A DNA stretch of 64,000 nt from positions 124,001 to 188,000 of the forward strand of contig NZ_BMEC01000003.1 in the NCBI RefSeq assembly GCF_014636295.1, read 5' to 3'. The translations under genes and the position numbers were made by a program. The notes under the pieces were generated by a model. It was not told where the DNA came from and did no database searches. It saw only the letters and a list, made by a program, of their open reading frames with translations. Shown one piece after another: positions 1 to 9,474 of this stretch; the stretch's first letter is position 1; every line of letters begins with the position of its first letter. Origin of the DNA: Marivirga lumbricoides (GTDB taxonomy: Bacteria; Bacteroidota; Bacteroidia; Cytophagales; Cyclobacteriaceae).

Positions 1-150
1 TCCTTTTGGATCTTGTGGGAAAATGATATTTTTTCCTTCAATATGCCGATAGACAGGAAATGTAACTAAACCTCTGTCGGGACTTTCATCCCGGTTAGTG
101 GTAATTATAAATTGTTGATTTTCAAGTGGTAAATAAGTTAAAGTACACAT
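1..150 (-). CDS. NRDE family (TANGO2-like) protein, N-terminal part only
   Basis: The minus strand encodes the first 50 residues of a protein whose remainder lies beyond the left edge. It begins MCTLTYLP, and the family-defining NRDE tetrapeptide sits at residues 19-22. In this family Cys2 becomes N-terminal after methionine removal and resembles an Ntn-hydrolase nucleophile; the biochemical role is unsettled. The start is well supported: AGGAGA lies about five bases upstream of the ATG, an unusually good ribosome binding site for this phylum. It is followed by a same-strand gene after about 60 bases on the upstream side. The call is firm from start and motif, but only a fragment is visible. 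Confidence 0.8.
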   Translation of the reverse strand, partial: MCTLTYLPLENQQFIITTNRDESPDRGLVTFPVYRHIEGKNIIFPQDPKG

Positions 151-208
151 ACATTCTCCTGAAGATGTAGAATATTACAAAAATATGAGAGCTTTAAAAA
201 CTCTTTTG

Positions 209-1015
209 TCAATTAGAATAATAAAAACTGAGAGGGTCAGGATATAAGAATGAATAATCTAGCTTATGTTCAATTTTAGCGCCACTAATAAATCTCTGAG
301 TAAGTGTGGATGGCTTTTCATCAAATTCTGGCGGCATAAAGCCTAATTCTTTTGCATTCTGAAGAAATACTTCTTCACGAGTTGGATGTAATGGAGCCAC
401 TCCATTATAAAGTTCATCAAAACTCTCTTCTTCAACCACTTTAATAATTAAGCCTACTGCATCATCCCTATGAATGTAATTGACTTTTTGACCTCCATTT
501 TCTACTTTCTTCCCTGAAAAATATTTCCCGGGGATTCTATCGTAGCCAAGTAATCCCCCCATTCTAATAATGGTAAGTTGATCTGCTAATTTACTTTTCA
601 GCAGTTCTTCAACCTGCCATAGTGCCTTAGAACGATCAGAATTCCTGTCTACCTCATTTTCTTCAGTAATTTTCTCATCAATATCCGGGTAAACAGAAGT
701 AGCACTGATATAGATCACTTTTATTTGAGACGGAATTTGAGGGATTAGTGAAATTATCTCACTAAAATGTGCATCGGGGCCTTTTGACCTGGTACGTGGA
801 GGAATATTAATTACAAGGTAATCGGATTCAAAAAAAGAAGGATCAATAGAAGAATCAGGTAATTCGAAGTGAAAGGGAATAATACCTGCATTTTGCAGGG
901 TGTGTAATTTAGATGAAGATGTGGTACTTCCTTTAACACTGTATCCTTTACTAATAAAGGTTTTTGCTAAAGGAAGTCCCAGCCAACCGCAGCCTAAAAT
1001 GCTTAGTTGCTTCAT
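209..1015 (-). CDS. NAD(P)-binding SDR/epimerase-like protein (YeeZ type)
   Basis: This 268-residue protein opens with a Rossmann motif GCGWLG at residues 8-13, the WLG variant seen in YeeZ-like extended short-chain dehydrogenases. A stretch ending VNYIHRDDAV matches the conserved NYIHxDD segment of extended SDRs. The usual YxxxK pair is not clean: the expected region reads RSKALWQVEE, with the lysine but no tyrosine at the standard spacing, so catalysis as a classical dehydrogenase is doubtful. The substrate cannot be told. It lies 15 bases downstream of the fatty acid hydroxylase gene on the same strand, so the two are probably cotranscribed. Confidence 0.75.
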   Translation of the reverse strand: MKQLSILGCGWLGLPLAKTFISKGYSVKGSTTSSSKLHTLQNAGIIPFHFELPDSSIDPSFFESDYLVINIPPRTRSKGPDAHFSEIISLIPQIPSQIKVIYISATSVYPDIDEKITEENEVDRNSDRSKALWQVEELLKSKLADQLTIIRMGGLLGYDRIPGKYFSGKKVENGGQKVNYIHRDDAVGLIIKVVEEESFDELYNGVAPLHPTREEVFLQNAKELGFMPPEFDEKPSTLTQRFISGAKIEHKLDYSFLYPDPLSFYYSN

Positions 1016-1030
1016 TATTGATGGAGCTTA

Positions 1031-1660
1031 TTAGCTTCTTTTTTTCTTCGGAATAGATTGAAATATATGATCCCAGAAAGGGGAAGAAACTCCAAAATAT
1101 TTATCAGGATGCTTATAGTGATGTACACTGTGGTAAATCCAAAGCCATTTCAAGAAATTTTTAGGTGGCTGGTAAGCATGGATTGCATAATGTACAAATG
1201 CATAAGTTACGTACCCCATTAGAAAACCCGGAGCAAAAGCGAATGCATATTGCTGCATTAGTAGCCATAAAATTCCAAAGATTAAAGAACCTATTATAAT
1301 GGCTCCTGCCGGAGGCATTACTATTCTGTCTTTATCTTTTGGATATTCATGATGTACTCCATGAAAAGTATATTGAATGGCTCTTTTCCATTTTTTATCA
1401 TCTTTCATGTGAAATACATAGCGGTGAATAAAATATTCTCCCAACGTCCAACTAAAAAAACCTACTATAAATAAAATGATAAAAGTACTGACTGAAAATT
1501 GAATTTCAGCGATTGCCCAGTAGCTTAAAAATAACGATATCCCCGTCAGAATACTCAACGGAATAGAGAAATGGCTTCTGGTTAATCTCTCTAATATCGG
1601 GTTTTTAAATAGTTGTTTTGTTCCTGTTGTTTTAACTTCTTGTTCTTGTATTGTCTCCAT
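1031..1660 (-). CDS. fatty acid hydroxylase (sterol desaturase superfamily)
   Basis: A 209-residue integral membrane di-iron hydroxylase. The histidine clusters that bind iron are all visible: HRYVFH (79-84), HGVHH (100-104), HYAIH (157-161) and HSVHH (177-181), with a final DH at 197-198. Hydrophobic segments lie around residues 32-51, 56-75, 115-135 and 138-157. Spacing and length resemble FA2H/Scs7-type fatty acid 2-hydroxylases rather than carotenoid hydroxylases. In Bacteroidota such enzymes could hydroxylate the acyl chain of sphingolipids or sulfonolipids, which is inference here. It probably shares a transcript with the SDR-like gene that follows at 209-1015. Confidence 0.85.
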   Translation of the reverse strand: METIQEQEVKTTGTKQLFKNPILERLTRSHFSIPLSILTGISLFLSYWAIAEIQFSVSTFIILFIVGFFSWTLGEYFIHRYVFHMKDDKKWKRAIQYTFHGVHHEYPKDKDRIVMPPAGAIIIGSLIFGILWLLMQQYAFAFAPGFLMGYVTYAFVHYAIHAYQPPKNFLKWLWIYHSVHHYKHPDKYFGVSSPFWDHIFQSIPKKKRS

Positions 1661-1767
1661 TACCTTTTTCTATATATAAAATCAGCCGGTCAAAATAAAT
1701 CAACGACAAAATAAATATAATTGTTGAGTAGAACCATCAAATTAGCGATGATTTATATCAGTATTTT

Positions 1768-2913
1768 TTAATTTTTAATTTTTTCCTGTTCTTGTGTGTC
1801 TTTTATTTTCTGGTAAAACCGCTCATACATTGGCAGTATGTTAGTAATGTCAAACTCTTTAGCCCTGGCAAGGGCTGCATCTTTAAACCTTTGAATATTT
1901 TCATCAGCTAACACAAAAAGAGCTTTTTCTGTCATATCTTTAACATCTCCTACATTGCATGTAAAGCCCGTTAAGTTGTCAATATTAAGCTCTGGTAGTC
2001 CGCCAGCATTGGAAGATATTACGGGAACTTCACATGCCATTGCCTCCAATGCGGCTAAACCAAAGCTTTCTTTTTCAGAAGGCATCAAGAATAGGTCGCA
2101 TACAGAAAGCACTTCTTCAACTGCTTCCAGCTTACCTAAAAACCGGATATCATCACAAGTTCCTAACTCCCGACAGAGCTTTTCCATTTTTATTCTTTCA
2201 GGCCCGTCTCCCACCAAAAGTAATTTAGCAGGTATTTTTTTTCTCACGTTATTAAAAACATGAATTACATCTTCCACACGCTTCACTTTTCTGAAGTTGG
2301 AGGTATGCGCTAATAACTTTTCACCATGTGGACAAATAGCAGTTTTGAAATGATCTTTTTTCTGTTTTTTAAACCTATCCAGATCTATAAAATTGGGGAT
2401 CACCTCTATATGCTTATAAATATCAAAATGCTCTAATGTGTCCTTTCTTAGGTCTTCAGAAACTGCTGTAACCCCATCAGATTTATTAATACTAAAAGTT
2501 ACTACCGGCTCGTAAGAAGGGTCCTTGCCTACTAATGTTATATCAGTACCATGCAAAGTAGTTATAACAGGTATGTTGATGTTTGTTTCTTTCAATATCT
2601 GTTTAGCCATGTAGGCTGCAGAAGCATGAGGTATGGCATAATGTACATGTAGTAACTCCAACCCCTCATGTTTTACAACATCCACCATTTTACTAGCTAA
2701 GGCAAGCTCATAAGGAGGATATTGAAATAGCGGATAAGATCTTAGGTCTACTTCATGGTAGAATAAGTTTTCATTAAAAAAATCCAGTCTTGTAGGCTGA
2801 GAATATGTTATGAAATGAACTTTATGTCCGTTTTTTGCAAGCGCTTTACCCAGCTCGGTAGCTACAACGCCACTTCCTCCAAAGGTAGGATAGCATACAA
2901 TGCCTATTTTCAT
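1768..2913 (-). CDS. bshA: N-acetyl-alpha-D-glucosaminyl L-malate synthase BshA
   Basis: This 381-residue GT4 glycosyltransferase catalyses the first step of bacillithiol synthesis, joining GlcNAc from UDP-GlcNAc to L-malate. The N-terminal acceptor domain starts MKIGIVCYPTFGGSGVVATE, including the glycine-rich phosphate-binding loop at residues 12-15. The C-terminal domain carries ESFGLAALEAM, the E-x7-E donor-binding motif, followed by the NAGGLPE turn. Length and opening match BshA closely and distinguish it from generic GT4 enzymes. It stands alone here; bshB and bshC are not in the window. Downstream, about 100 AT-rich bases precede the hydroxylase gene on the same strand. Confidence 0.9.
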   Translation of the reverse strand: MKIGIVCYPTFGGSGVVATELGKALAKNGHKVHFITYSQPTRLDFFNENLFYHEVDLRSYPLFQYPPYELALASKMVDVVKHEGLELLHVHYAIPHASAAYMAKQILKETNINIPVITTLHGTDITLVGKDPSYEPVVTFSINKSDGVTAVSEDLRKDTLEHFDIYKHIEVIPNFIDLDRFKKQKKDHFKTAICPHGEKLLAHTSNFRKVKRVEDVIHVFNNVRKKIPAKLLLVGDGPERIKMEKLCRELGTCDDIRFLGKLEAVEEVLSVCDLFLMPSEKESFGLAALEAMACEVPVISSNAGGLPELNIDNLTGFTCNVGDVKDMTEKALFVLADENIQRFKDAALARAKEFDITNILPMYERFYQKIKDTQEQEKIKN

Positions 2914-3066
2914 TTAAGTATTATTTTGTTTGAGGCTGATCGTTAAGTGCAACGTTAGCCGGTTAAAATCATTGGTGAAACGGGGAAATCATCCTGCTTG
3001 TTTTTTTATTTATTTCATTACTTGTTTACTAGCTTTCTATCAGTAATATATCTCAATTAATGAAGT

Positions 3067-6033
3067 TTAATTTATATAATGAACTTGCTGCTTCTCAAAC
3101 TCAAAGATAGATTCATATATCGTATCCATAATTCGCGTTCTGACATTTGTGCTGATAAGTTTTCTGTTTTCTGCATCCGGATATACTCTGTTTGACAGAA
3201 AGATGTAAATTAAGCCAAATTCCGGATCGGCCCATGCGGCTGTTCCTGTAAATCCTGTATGCCCAAACGCAAGAGGGGAAGCGTAATGTGAGGTAGGGGA
3301 GGGGCCTTCATTTCCTACGGGTTTATCCCAACCTAAACCGCGCCTGTTGTCAGAAAATTGTTTTTTAGTGAAGTAAGGCACTGTACCTTTTGAAAAGTAG
3401 CGGGTACCACCATATTTTCCATCCCACAAATTCATCTGCATTAAGATAGCAAGATCCATTGCATTGCTGAATAAACCTGCATGGCCAGCTACTCCTCCTA
3501 CCATTGCAGCTCCCTGATCATGAACCCATCCACGGATTAAGTCATTTCTGAATAGCCTGTCATTTTCGGTTGGGGCTATTCTCTCAGCAGAAAAATTACA
3601 AAGGGGAAGATAGCCTAAGGTGCTAAGTCCCAGCGGCTGATAAAGATTCTCCTGAAGAAACTCATCCTGACTTACATTAGTAAGTCTCTCGCAAATCTTT
3701 TGCATAATATAATACCCCATATCGGAATATCGATATTCATAATTCTTTTGCCACTTAGGCTTGCTTAGTAAGTCCGAGTCCACTACCCATTGCCAAATTG
3801 AATCTGAAAGCATAGTGTGGCCATATAAGCCTGAGGCTAGTTGGTTTGGATACAATGGATCAAATTCTGTTTGATATAATGGAGATTTGGTGCCGAAAAA
3901 ATCACTTGTGCGCATCCAGAAGGGTATGTATGGAAGTAATCCTGCCTGATGGGTCAGGATGTCCCTTAAAGTCATATTCTTTTTATTGCTCTTTTTTAGC
4001 TCTGGCAAGTAAGCCGAAATCTTTTTGTCCAGATCAATCATGCCTCTATCATATAAAAACATAATGCTTTGAAGTGTTGCAGCTACTTTAGTAATGGAAG
4101 CCAGATCATAAATAGTTTCATCAGTTACTTCTTCCTGCCTGTTGTAGGAGAGGTGTCCATAGTTTTTCTGAAATACAACCTGCCCATCTTTGGCTATTAA
4201 TACCTGGCAGCCAGGTGTTGCCTTGTTGTTAATCGCTTCTTGCGCGATTAGATCTATTTTTGATAGTACAGAAGCATCCATTCCCACCTCTGAAGGATCT
4301 GTAAATCCAAAACGATTTAAAGTTTTAGTAAGGATGCCCGTTCCAACTGGCAAATTTTTTGAAGCACTTACAGGTAACTTGCCTTTGGCAGGGAGAGCAC
4401 CAAATAATATTTGAGGGGCGATTTTTTGGGTCTCCGGAGTATCTTCGTACATCAATAAAATGTGCTCAAAGTCAGATAAATAACTTAAACTATATGCATT
4501 TCCAAAAACTGATAATACAACATTGGTTTCTTCTGCCAGCTTTTGTAAAAAAAGTATGTCATCTTCTCTAAGCCCAAATCTCCTCGATGCATAATTACCC
4601 ATATCATGTATTCCCACAACTACAGTTTCGTACTGAGAGAGTTGGTCCATAAGTCGGGTGAAGATGGCAGGATCTTTTTCATTTTTGCCCAGATTATAAT
4701 GAGTAAAGGGGGCATATTTACTTAAATATTGCTGAAAGGTTGAATTCAGCTCCCCTCTTAAGGAAAGAGAGGCAAAATTGGTGGTATCGATAATTTTAAT
4801 AGGGACAAAATTATTTTTACTTCTTACAAGAGTAGCCGCTTCGGCATAAAGTTGTGTTAAGAGTTTTTCTGATGATGCCTGATGCAGGTTTTCATGGATA
4901 TCTTCCAGTTCCAGCTTCTTAAACCCATCAGCCAAACCAAGTTGATATTTGGCTGAGAGTATTTTTTTTACACTTTCTTCTAAACGTTCCTCACTAATTT
5001 GTTTCTTTTGAATGGCTTTTCTAATCATTCCTACAGCATTTGGTACATTCATAGGAAATAAAAGCACATCATTGCCTGCTTTAAAAGCCAGCAAATCAGT
5101 CTCACCCGGATCATAAAAATCGCTAACGCCTTTCATATTAAGCGCATCTGTAAAGATGAGGCCATTAAAGCCAAGTTCCTTTTTAAGTAAGTCAGTTACT
5201 ACGGCTGAGGAAAGAGTGGTGGCTTTATTAGGGGTGTTATCATAAGCAGGAACATGTAAATGAGCTACCATCATACTGCTTATTCCATTGGCAATAAGCT
5301 CTTTAAAAGGGTAAAGCTCAAGGTCGTTCATTCGTTCCTTGGAATGTCTTATCACAGGAAGTGTAAGGTGAGAATCCGAACCGGTATCCCCGTGGCCGGG
5401 GAAATGTTTGGCATTGGCCAGTACGCCATTATCCTGCAAACCTTGCATATAAGCAACTCCTTTTTTAGCAACGTTTACTTTATCTTCACCAAAAGAGCGA
5501 TAGCCAATTACCGGATTTTTAATATTGTTATTAACATCTACCACAGGAGCAAAATTGACATGCACTCCAACAAGCTTAGCCTGTCTGGCTATTTCTGCAC
5601 CCATATAATAAATTAAGCTATCATTTTGAATTGCGCCTAATGTCATTTGTTTTGGGAAATTCATCGTACTATCCAGTCGCATACCTAATCCCCATTCCGC
5701 ATCCATTCCTATCCAAAGTGGAATTTTAGATTTTTCCTGCAGGCGATTTGTAATCGCTACTTCCCGGCCTGGCCCCCCCTGAAAAAAGATGAGTCCTCCG
5801 ATATGATAATTTTCAATCAGTAAACTTAAGTTTTTAACATGCTCTTCACCTTTATTGGAATAGGCAGCTACCATAAAAAGCTGTCCGATTTTTTCATCCA
5901 AAGTCATGGATTTATAAGTAGTATTCACCCATTTTTCCTGGTTTATTGAGTTACTACTCTCAGAATTTTGAGAAACAGCAGCCAAGGAAGCTACAAAAGT
6001 TAGTATTAGAGAAAGGTAAACTTTTTTGATCAT
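3067..6033 (-). CDS. glycoside hydrolase family 3 (NagZ-like) fused to beta-lactamase-type serine hydrolase
   Basis: A 988-residue exported fusion. A signal peptide (about 1-21) precedes a GH3 domain (about 30-370) with the NagZ signature KHFPGHGDTGSDSH at 209-222; D220/H222 are the expected acid/base dyad and D296 in FTDALNM the likely nucleophile. A linker domain (about 390-560) leads to a serine hydrolase (about 580-985) with SITK (S646-K649), YSD near 769 and HTG near the C-terminus in place of KTG. The GH3 half should release beta-N-acetylglucosamine from peptidoglycan fragments; the second half may be an esterase or a penicillin-binding-protein-like peptidase. This fusion architecture is recurrent in Bacteroidota. 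It is divergent from the small gene before mutL. Confidence 0.9.
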   Translation of the reverse strand: MIKKVYLSLILTFVASLAAVSQNSESSNSINQEKWVNTTYKSMTLDEKIGQLFMVAAYSNKGEEHVKNLSLLIENYHIGGLIFFQGGPGREVAITNRLQEKSKIPLWIGMDAEWGLGMRLDSTMNFPKQMTLGAIQNDSLIYYMGAEIARQAKLVGVHVNFAPVVDVNNNIKNPVIGYRSFGEDKVNVAKKGVAYMQGLQDNGVLANAKHFPGHGDTGSDSHLTLPVIRHSKERMNDLELYPFKELIANGISSMMVAHLHVPAYDNTPNKATTLSSAVVTDLLKKELGFNGLIFTDALNMKGVSDFYDPGETDLLAFKAGNDVLLFPMNVPNAVGMIRKAIQKKQISEERLEESVKKILSAKYQLGLADGFKKLELEDIHENLHQASSEKLLTQLYAEAATLVRSKNNFVPIKIIDTTNFASLSLRGELNSTFQQYLSKYAPFTHYNLGKNEKDPAIFTRLMDQLSQYETVVVGIHDMGNYASRRFGLREDDILFLQKLAEETNVVLSVFGNAYSLSYLSDFEHILLMYEDTPETQKIAPQILFGALPAKGKLPVSASKNLPVGTGILTKTLNRFGFTDPSEVGMDASVLSKIDLIAQEAINNKATPGCQVLIAKDGQVVFQKNYGHLSYNRQEEVTDETIYDLASITKVAATLQSIMFLYDRGMIDLDKKISAYLPELKKSNKKNMTLRDILTHQAGLLPYIPFWMRTSDFFGTKSPLYQTEFDPLYPNQLASGLYGHTMLSDSIWQWVVDSDLLSKPKWQKNYEYRYSDMGYYIMQKICERLTNVSQDEFLQENLYQPLGLSTLGYLPLCNFSAERIAPTENDRLFRNDLIRGWVHDQGAAMVGGVAGHAGLFSNAMDLAILMQMNLWDGKYGGTRYFSKGTVPYFTKKQFSDNRRGLGWDKPVGNEGPSPTSHYASPLAFGHTGFTGTAAWADPEFGLIYIFLSNRVYPDAENRKLISTNVRTRIMDTIYESIFEFEKQQVHYIN

Positions 6034-6469
6034 GCTGTAGTTTTGAATTTATGATTAAAGCGAAATTAGCATTAAGTTTGTTTTTTGGGAAATAAGCTGT
6101 TGGTTACTTCAAAATTTTATTTGTAAATATTTTACTAATTTCCACTTAAACAGCAAGCTAACGAAAAGAACAAATAATTCGTTTGTTATGTAAGCTTAAA
6201 GATTAAAATAAAGTGTAATGAAAGAATACGTTAAAGTTTAGAGCTTATCTTATTTGAATTGTGAAGTTTAAATTATAAACATCTTATTCATTATTTTATA
6301 ACTTAAGAATGTGTGAGCTTAGATTGTAGAGAAATCTTTAAATTCCATTTTTAACAGGCCAGTCAGGGTAACTAAATAAGAAAAAATCCTGATTAGGAGA
6401 ATAAAAGTGATAAATTGTACATCGTATACGTACTGCCCAAAATGTATTTTTAACTTAAAACTTTTAGAC
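6034..6469. other. divergent intergenic region
   Basis: About 430 AT-rich bases separate the GH3 fusion gene (minus) from the forward mutL operon. I find no convincing RNA gene, repeat or terminator. On the minus strand a near match to the -7 element, TAATTTCG, lies about 60 bases before the GH3 start. On the plus strand AGGAGA at about 6396-6401 sits ahead of a GTG codon at 6407 that could extend the next gene upstream by 21 residues. Confidence 0.5.
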
Positions 6470-6802
6470 ATGAAAGTTCCATCAATATTTCGACTGCCCA
6501 GATATCAGAGGTTTGAAGTTCAGCCCAGGTACTACGATCCTATAAAGGAAGATTTGGATAAAAGAACCAGTAGAATCAGGCAGCAAATTAATAATGAGAA
6601 GAAAGGTATAAAGTCCGAGAGTATAAGAGAGGCTTATGCGGCTCGCAGAAACTCCAACAAATCAGCAGATCTGTTCCAGGTTTTAATGATTGGTATTATT
6701 TCCGTAGCCTTGGGAGGTTATGTTTTCTATGGAGCGAATATTTATTATACTTTGCTTTTATTAATTCCATTGTACATTTTTTTAAGAAGAAAAAAGAGAT
6801 AA
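6470..6802 (+). CDS. small hypothetical membrane protein upstream of mutL
   Basis: A 110-residue protein from the ATG at 6470. Its N-terminal half is charged, with a PRYYDPIKEDLDKR segment, and its C-terminal part has two hydrophobic stretches (about residues 69-88 and 90-104) ending in RRKKR, so it should be a small inner-membrane protein. An upstream GTG at 6407, preceded by AGGAGA, would add 21 residues including a CxxC. I prefer the ATG because the added part is not hydrophobic or domain-like, but the ribosome binding site makes the longer form possible. It ends 9 bases before mutL and is probably cotranscribed with it. Function unknown. Confidence 0.65.
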   Translation: MKVPSIFRLPRYQRFEVQPRYYDPIKEDLDKRTSRIRQQINNEKKGIKSESIREAYAARRNSNKSADLFQVLMIGIISVALGGYVFYGANIYYTLLLLIPLYIFLRRKKR

Positions 6803-6811
6803 AAACTTTTC

Positions 6812-8671
6812 ATGCCTAATATAATTCAGTTATTACCTGATGCAATAGCCAATCAGATTGCGGCCGGGGAAGTAGTTCAGAGACCGGCTTCCGTAGTAAA
6901 AGAGTTAATGGAAAACGCAATTGATGCGGGAGCCAAAAATATTAAATTAATAGTAAAAGATGCAGGTAAGCAATTGATTCAGGTAGTAGATGATGGCTCA
7001 GGAATGAATGAAACTGATGCCAGAATGTGCTTTGAAAGGCATGCTACTTCTAAAATCAGAAAATCAGAAGATCTTTTTTCATTGAAGACGATGGGCTTCA
7101 GAGGTGAAGCGATGGCGTCCATTGCAGCGGTTGCTCAGGTTGAGCTTAAAACCAAAACGGAGCAGGCAGAATTGGGGACTTTAATTCAAATTGAAGCTTC
7201 GGAAGTGAAAAATCAATCTCATGTTGCCTACACTCAGGGTACTTCCATTTCTGTTAAAAACCTATTTTACAATGTGCCCGCCAGGAGAAATTTCCTCAAA
7301 TCTAATCCTGTAGAATTAAGGCATATTATTGAGGAGTTTCAAAGAATTGCTCTTTCTTATCCTGAAATTGGGTTTAGTTTTCATCAGAACGATCTGGATG
7401 TTTATCAACTTTCTGCAGGAAAGTTAAGCCATAGGATTGTAGGGTTATTTGGAAAAAATTACAAAGAGCAATTGGTTCCTTGCGAGGAAAGTACAGATCA
7501 ATTAAGGATTCATGGCTATATTGGCAAGCCGGAACACGCAAAAAAAACCAGGGGCGAGCAATTCTTTTTCGTGAATAGCAGGTTTATAAAAAGTGGTTAC
7601 TTGCATCACGCAGTTATAAATGCCTATGAAGGCTTGCTGGCAAAGGATTCATACCCTTTCTATGTTCTTTTTATTGAGATAGATCCCCAACGGATTGATG
7701 TAAATGTGCATCCTACAAAAACGGAGATAAAGTTTGATGATGAGCGTACCATATATGGTATAATGAGTGCGGCTGTAAAACAAGCAATTGGCACACATAA
7801 CGTAGCTCCTGCATTAGATTTTGAAAGTGACGTAAACTTTAGCTTCTCAAAGCCTCGCCAGGCTGATTTGGGAAATTTTTCCGCTAAAAGTTCAAATTAT
7901 CAAAAATTTAAGTCGGGAAGCGAAAACGATGAATGGAACAAAATCCTTAATAATTTTCAGGAACTGAGCCAAAAAATTTCACAAGAGGAACAGAAAGATG
8001 AAGAGGAGACTTCTCAGCAGCAGGCAGTAACTTTCGGCAGTTCAATCAATGATCTGGCTGATGAGGCGGCTATCGAAAAGCCTTACAGTCAGGAATTGAA
8101 GGATAGTAAAAGGAGTGTTTTTCAAATTCATAGCAGGTTTATTGCCACTCAGGTTAAATCTGGTTTAATGCTGGTAGATCAGCAGGCTGCTCATGAGAGA
8201 ATACTCTTTGAGAAATTTTCCCAACATCTTGCTCAGCATAATGGGGCTTCTCAGCAATTTCTTTTTCCTGAGCAAATTAATTTGTCTCCTGCTGACTATG
8301 CACTGGTAATTGGAATGGAGGATGAACTAAAGGCCCTTGGCTTTGTCATATCTTCTTTTGGTAAGGATACTATTGTTATCAATGGCGCGCCTACAGAATT
8401 AACTGATTCTTCTGTAAAATCAGTCTTTGAAGGGCTTATAGATCAATTTAAGCATAATAAAAATGTACTTACCCTCTCGAAGTCAGAAAACATTGCCAGG
8501 TCACTGGCTAAGCGATCGGCTATCAGAGTAGGACAAAAACTTAACCCTGAGGAGATGAATTCGTTGATTGATAAATTATTTGCTTGTGAGAACCCTAATT
8601 ATGCTCCTTCAGGTAATTCTACTTTTATTATTTTTGATCTTGATAAGATCTCAAGCTTCTTTAACCGATAA
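6812..8671 (+). CDS. mutL: DNA mismatch repair protein MutL
   Basis: A 619-residue MutL. The N-terminal GHKL ATPase shows ELMENAIDAGA (31-41), DDGSGM (60-65) and GFRGEA (95-100). The C-terminal dimerisation domain begins near residue 430. The endonuclease motif DQHA(x2)E(x4)E is altered to DQQAAHE at 456-462, and the C-terminal CPHGRP-type metal site reads APSGNS at 598-603, so latent endonuclease activity is unlikely. It should couple MutS mismatch recognition to downstream repair steps. It lies between a small membrane protein gene and two rhomboid genes (6 bases to the next) in a probable operon. Confidence 0.95.
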   Translation: MPNIIQLLPDAIANQIAAGEVVQRPASVVKELMENAIDAGAKNIKLIVKDAGKQLIQVVDDGSGMNETDARMCFERHATSKIRKSEDLFSLKTMGFRGEAMASIAAVAQVELKTKTEQAELGTLIQIEASEVKNQSHVAYTQGTSISVKNLFYNVPARRNFLKSNPVELRHIIEEFQRIALSYPEIGFSFHQNDLDVYQLSAGKLSHRIVGLFGKNYKEQLVPCEESTDQLRIHGYIGKPEHAKKTRGEQFFFVNSRFIKSGYLHHAVINAYEGLLAKDSYPFYVLFIEIDPQRIDVNVHPTKTEIKFDDERTIYGIMSAAVKQAIGTHNVAPALDFESDVNFSFSKPRQADLGNFSAKSSNYQKFKSGSENDEWNKILNNFQELSQKISQEEQKDEEETSQQQAVTFGSSINDLADEAAIEKPYSQELKDSKRSVFQIHSRFIATQVKSGLMLVDQQAAHERILFEKFSQHLAQHNGASQQFLFPEQINLSPADYALVIGMEDELKALGFVISSFGKDTIVINGAPTELTDSSVKSVFEGLIDQFKHNKNVLTLSKSENIARSLAKRSAIRVGQKLNPEEMNSLIDKLFACENPNYAPSGNSTFIIFDLDKISSFFNR

Positions 8672-8677
8672 ATTTAT

Positions 8678-9469
8678 ATGTTCGCAAGACTGACCCCTGT
8701 TGTCAAATATTTACTGCTGATCAATATTGCTCTTTTATTAATAACTTCAATGCTTAATTTAGAGCTATCTGGCATTTTTGGGCTACATTATATCTTTGCT
8801 GAGAATTTTAAGCCTTTTCAATTTATTACCTACATGTTTTTTCATGCAGGATTTGGTCATTTATTAGGCAACATGTTTGCTCTATTTATATTTGGCCCTA
8901 TGCTGGAGCGCTTTTGGGGAGCGAGAAGGTTCTTCCTATTTTATATGATTACCGGGGTGGGGGCAGGTATTTTGTACGGAATGGTTTCCTTTGTGGAAAT
9001 GCACCAATTAGAAAGTGCCGCTAAGCAATATATTGAAAATCCCGGTTATGAAGCATTTAATGCCTTCATTAGAGATAATGCAAATTACGCTTATCAACAA
9101 TGGTACGATTTTATTGATGCATACGGAGACAACCAAGAGAACCAAAGTTATGTTAATGAAAGTATAGAAAGAGTAAGAGAGGTGGTTCGCTTTCAGGGTA
9201 ACATTCCAATGATTGGTGCTTCGGGTGCTATTTTCGGTATTCTATTTGCCTTTGGGTTTCTATTTCCTAATACTGAACTGTTTTTATTATTTCCACCCAT
9301 CCCTATCAAAGCTAAATACCTTGTAACCTTCTATGGTTTATATGAGTTATACGCAGTCATACAGAGAACACCGGGAGACAATGTGGCTCACTGGGCACAC
9401 CTCGGTGGTATGCTAATTGCTTTTATTCTCTTAAAAATATGGCAAGACAATAGGAGAACATTTTATTAA
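8678..9469 (+). CDS. rhomboid family intramembrane serine protease (first of tandem pair)
   Basis: A 263-residue polytopic membrane protein. The catalytic serine is S182 in GASGAIFG and the catalytic histidine H241 in WAHLGG; HAGFGHLLGN (56-65) holds the conserved second-helix histidine. A WGARRF segment at 80-85 matches the rhomboid WR loop. A hydrophilic insertion of about 70 residues (105-175) separates early helices from the serine helix, longer than in GlpG. It lies 6 bases after mutL and 6 before the second rhomboid. Substrate unknown. Confidence 0.9.
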   Translation: MFARLTPVVKYLLLINIALLLITSMLNLELSGIFGLHYIFAENFKPFQFITYMFFHAGFGHLLGNMFALFIFGPMLERFWGARRFFLFYMITGVGAGILYGMVSFVEMHQLESAAKQYIENPGYEAFNAFIRDNANYAYQQWYDFIDAYGDNQENQSYVNESIERVREVVRFQGNIPMIGASGAIFGILFAFGFLFPNTELFLLFPPIPIKAKYLVTFYGLYELYAVIQRTPGDNVAHWAHLGGMLIAFILLKIWQDNRRTFY

Positions 9470-9474
9470 ATATC

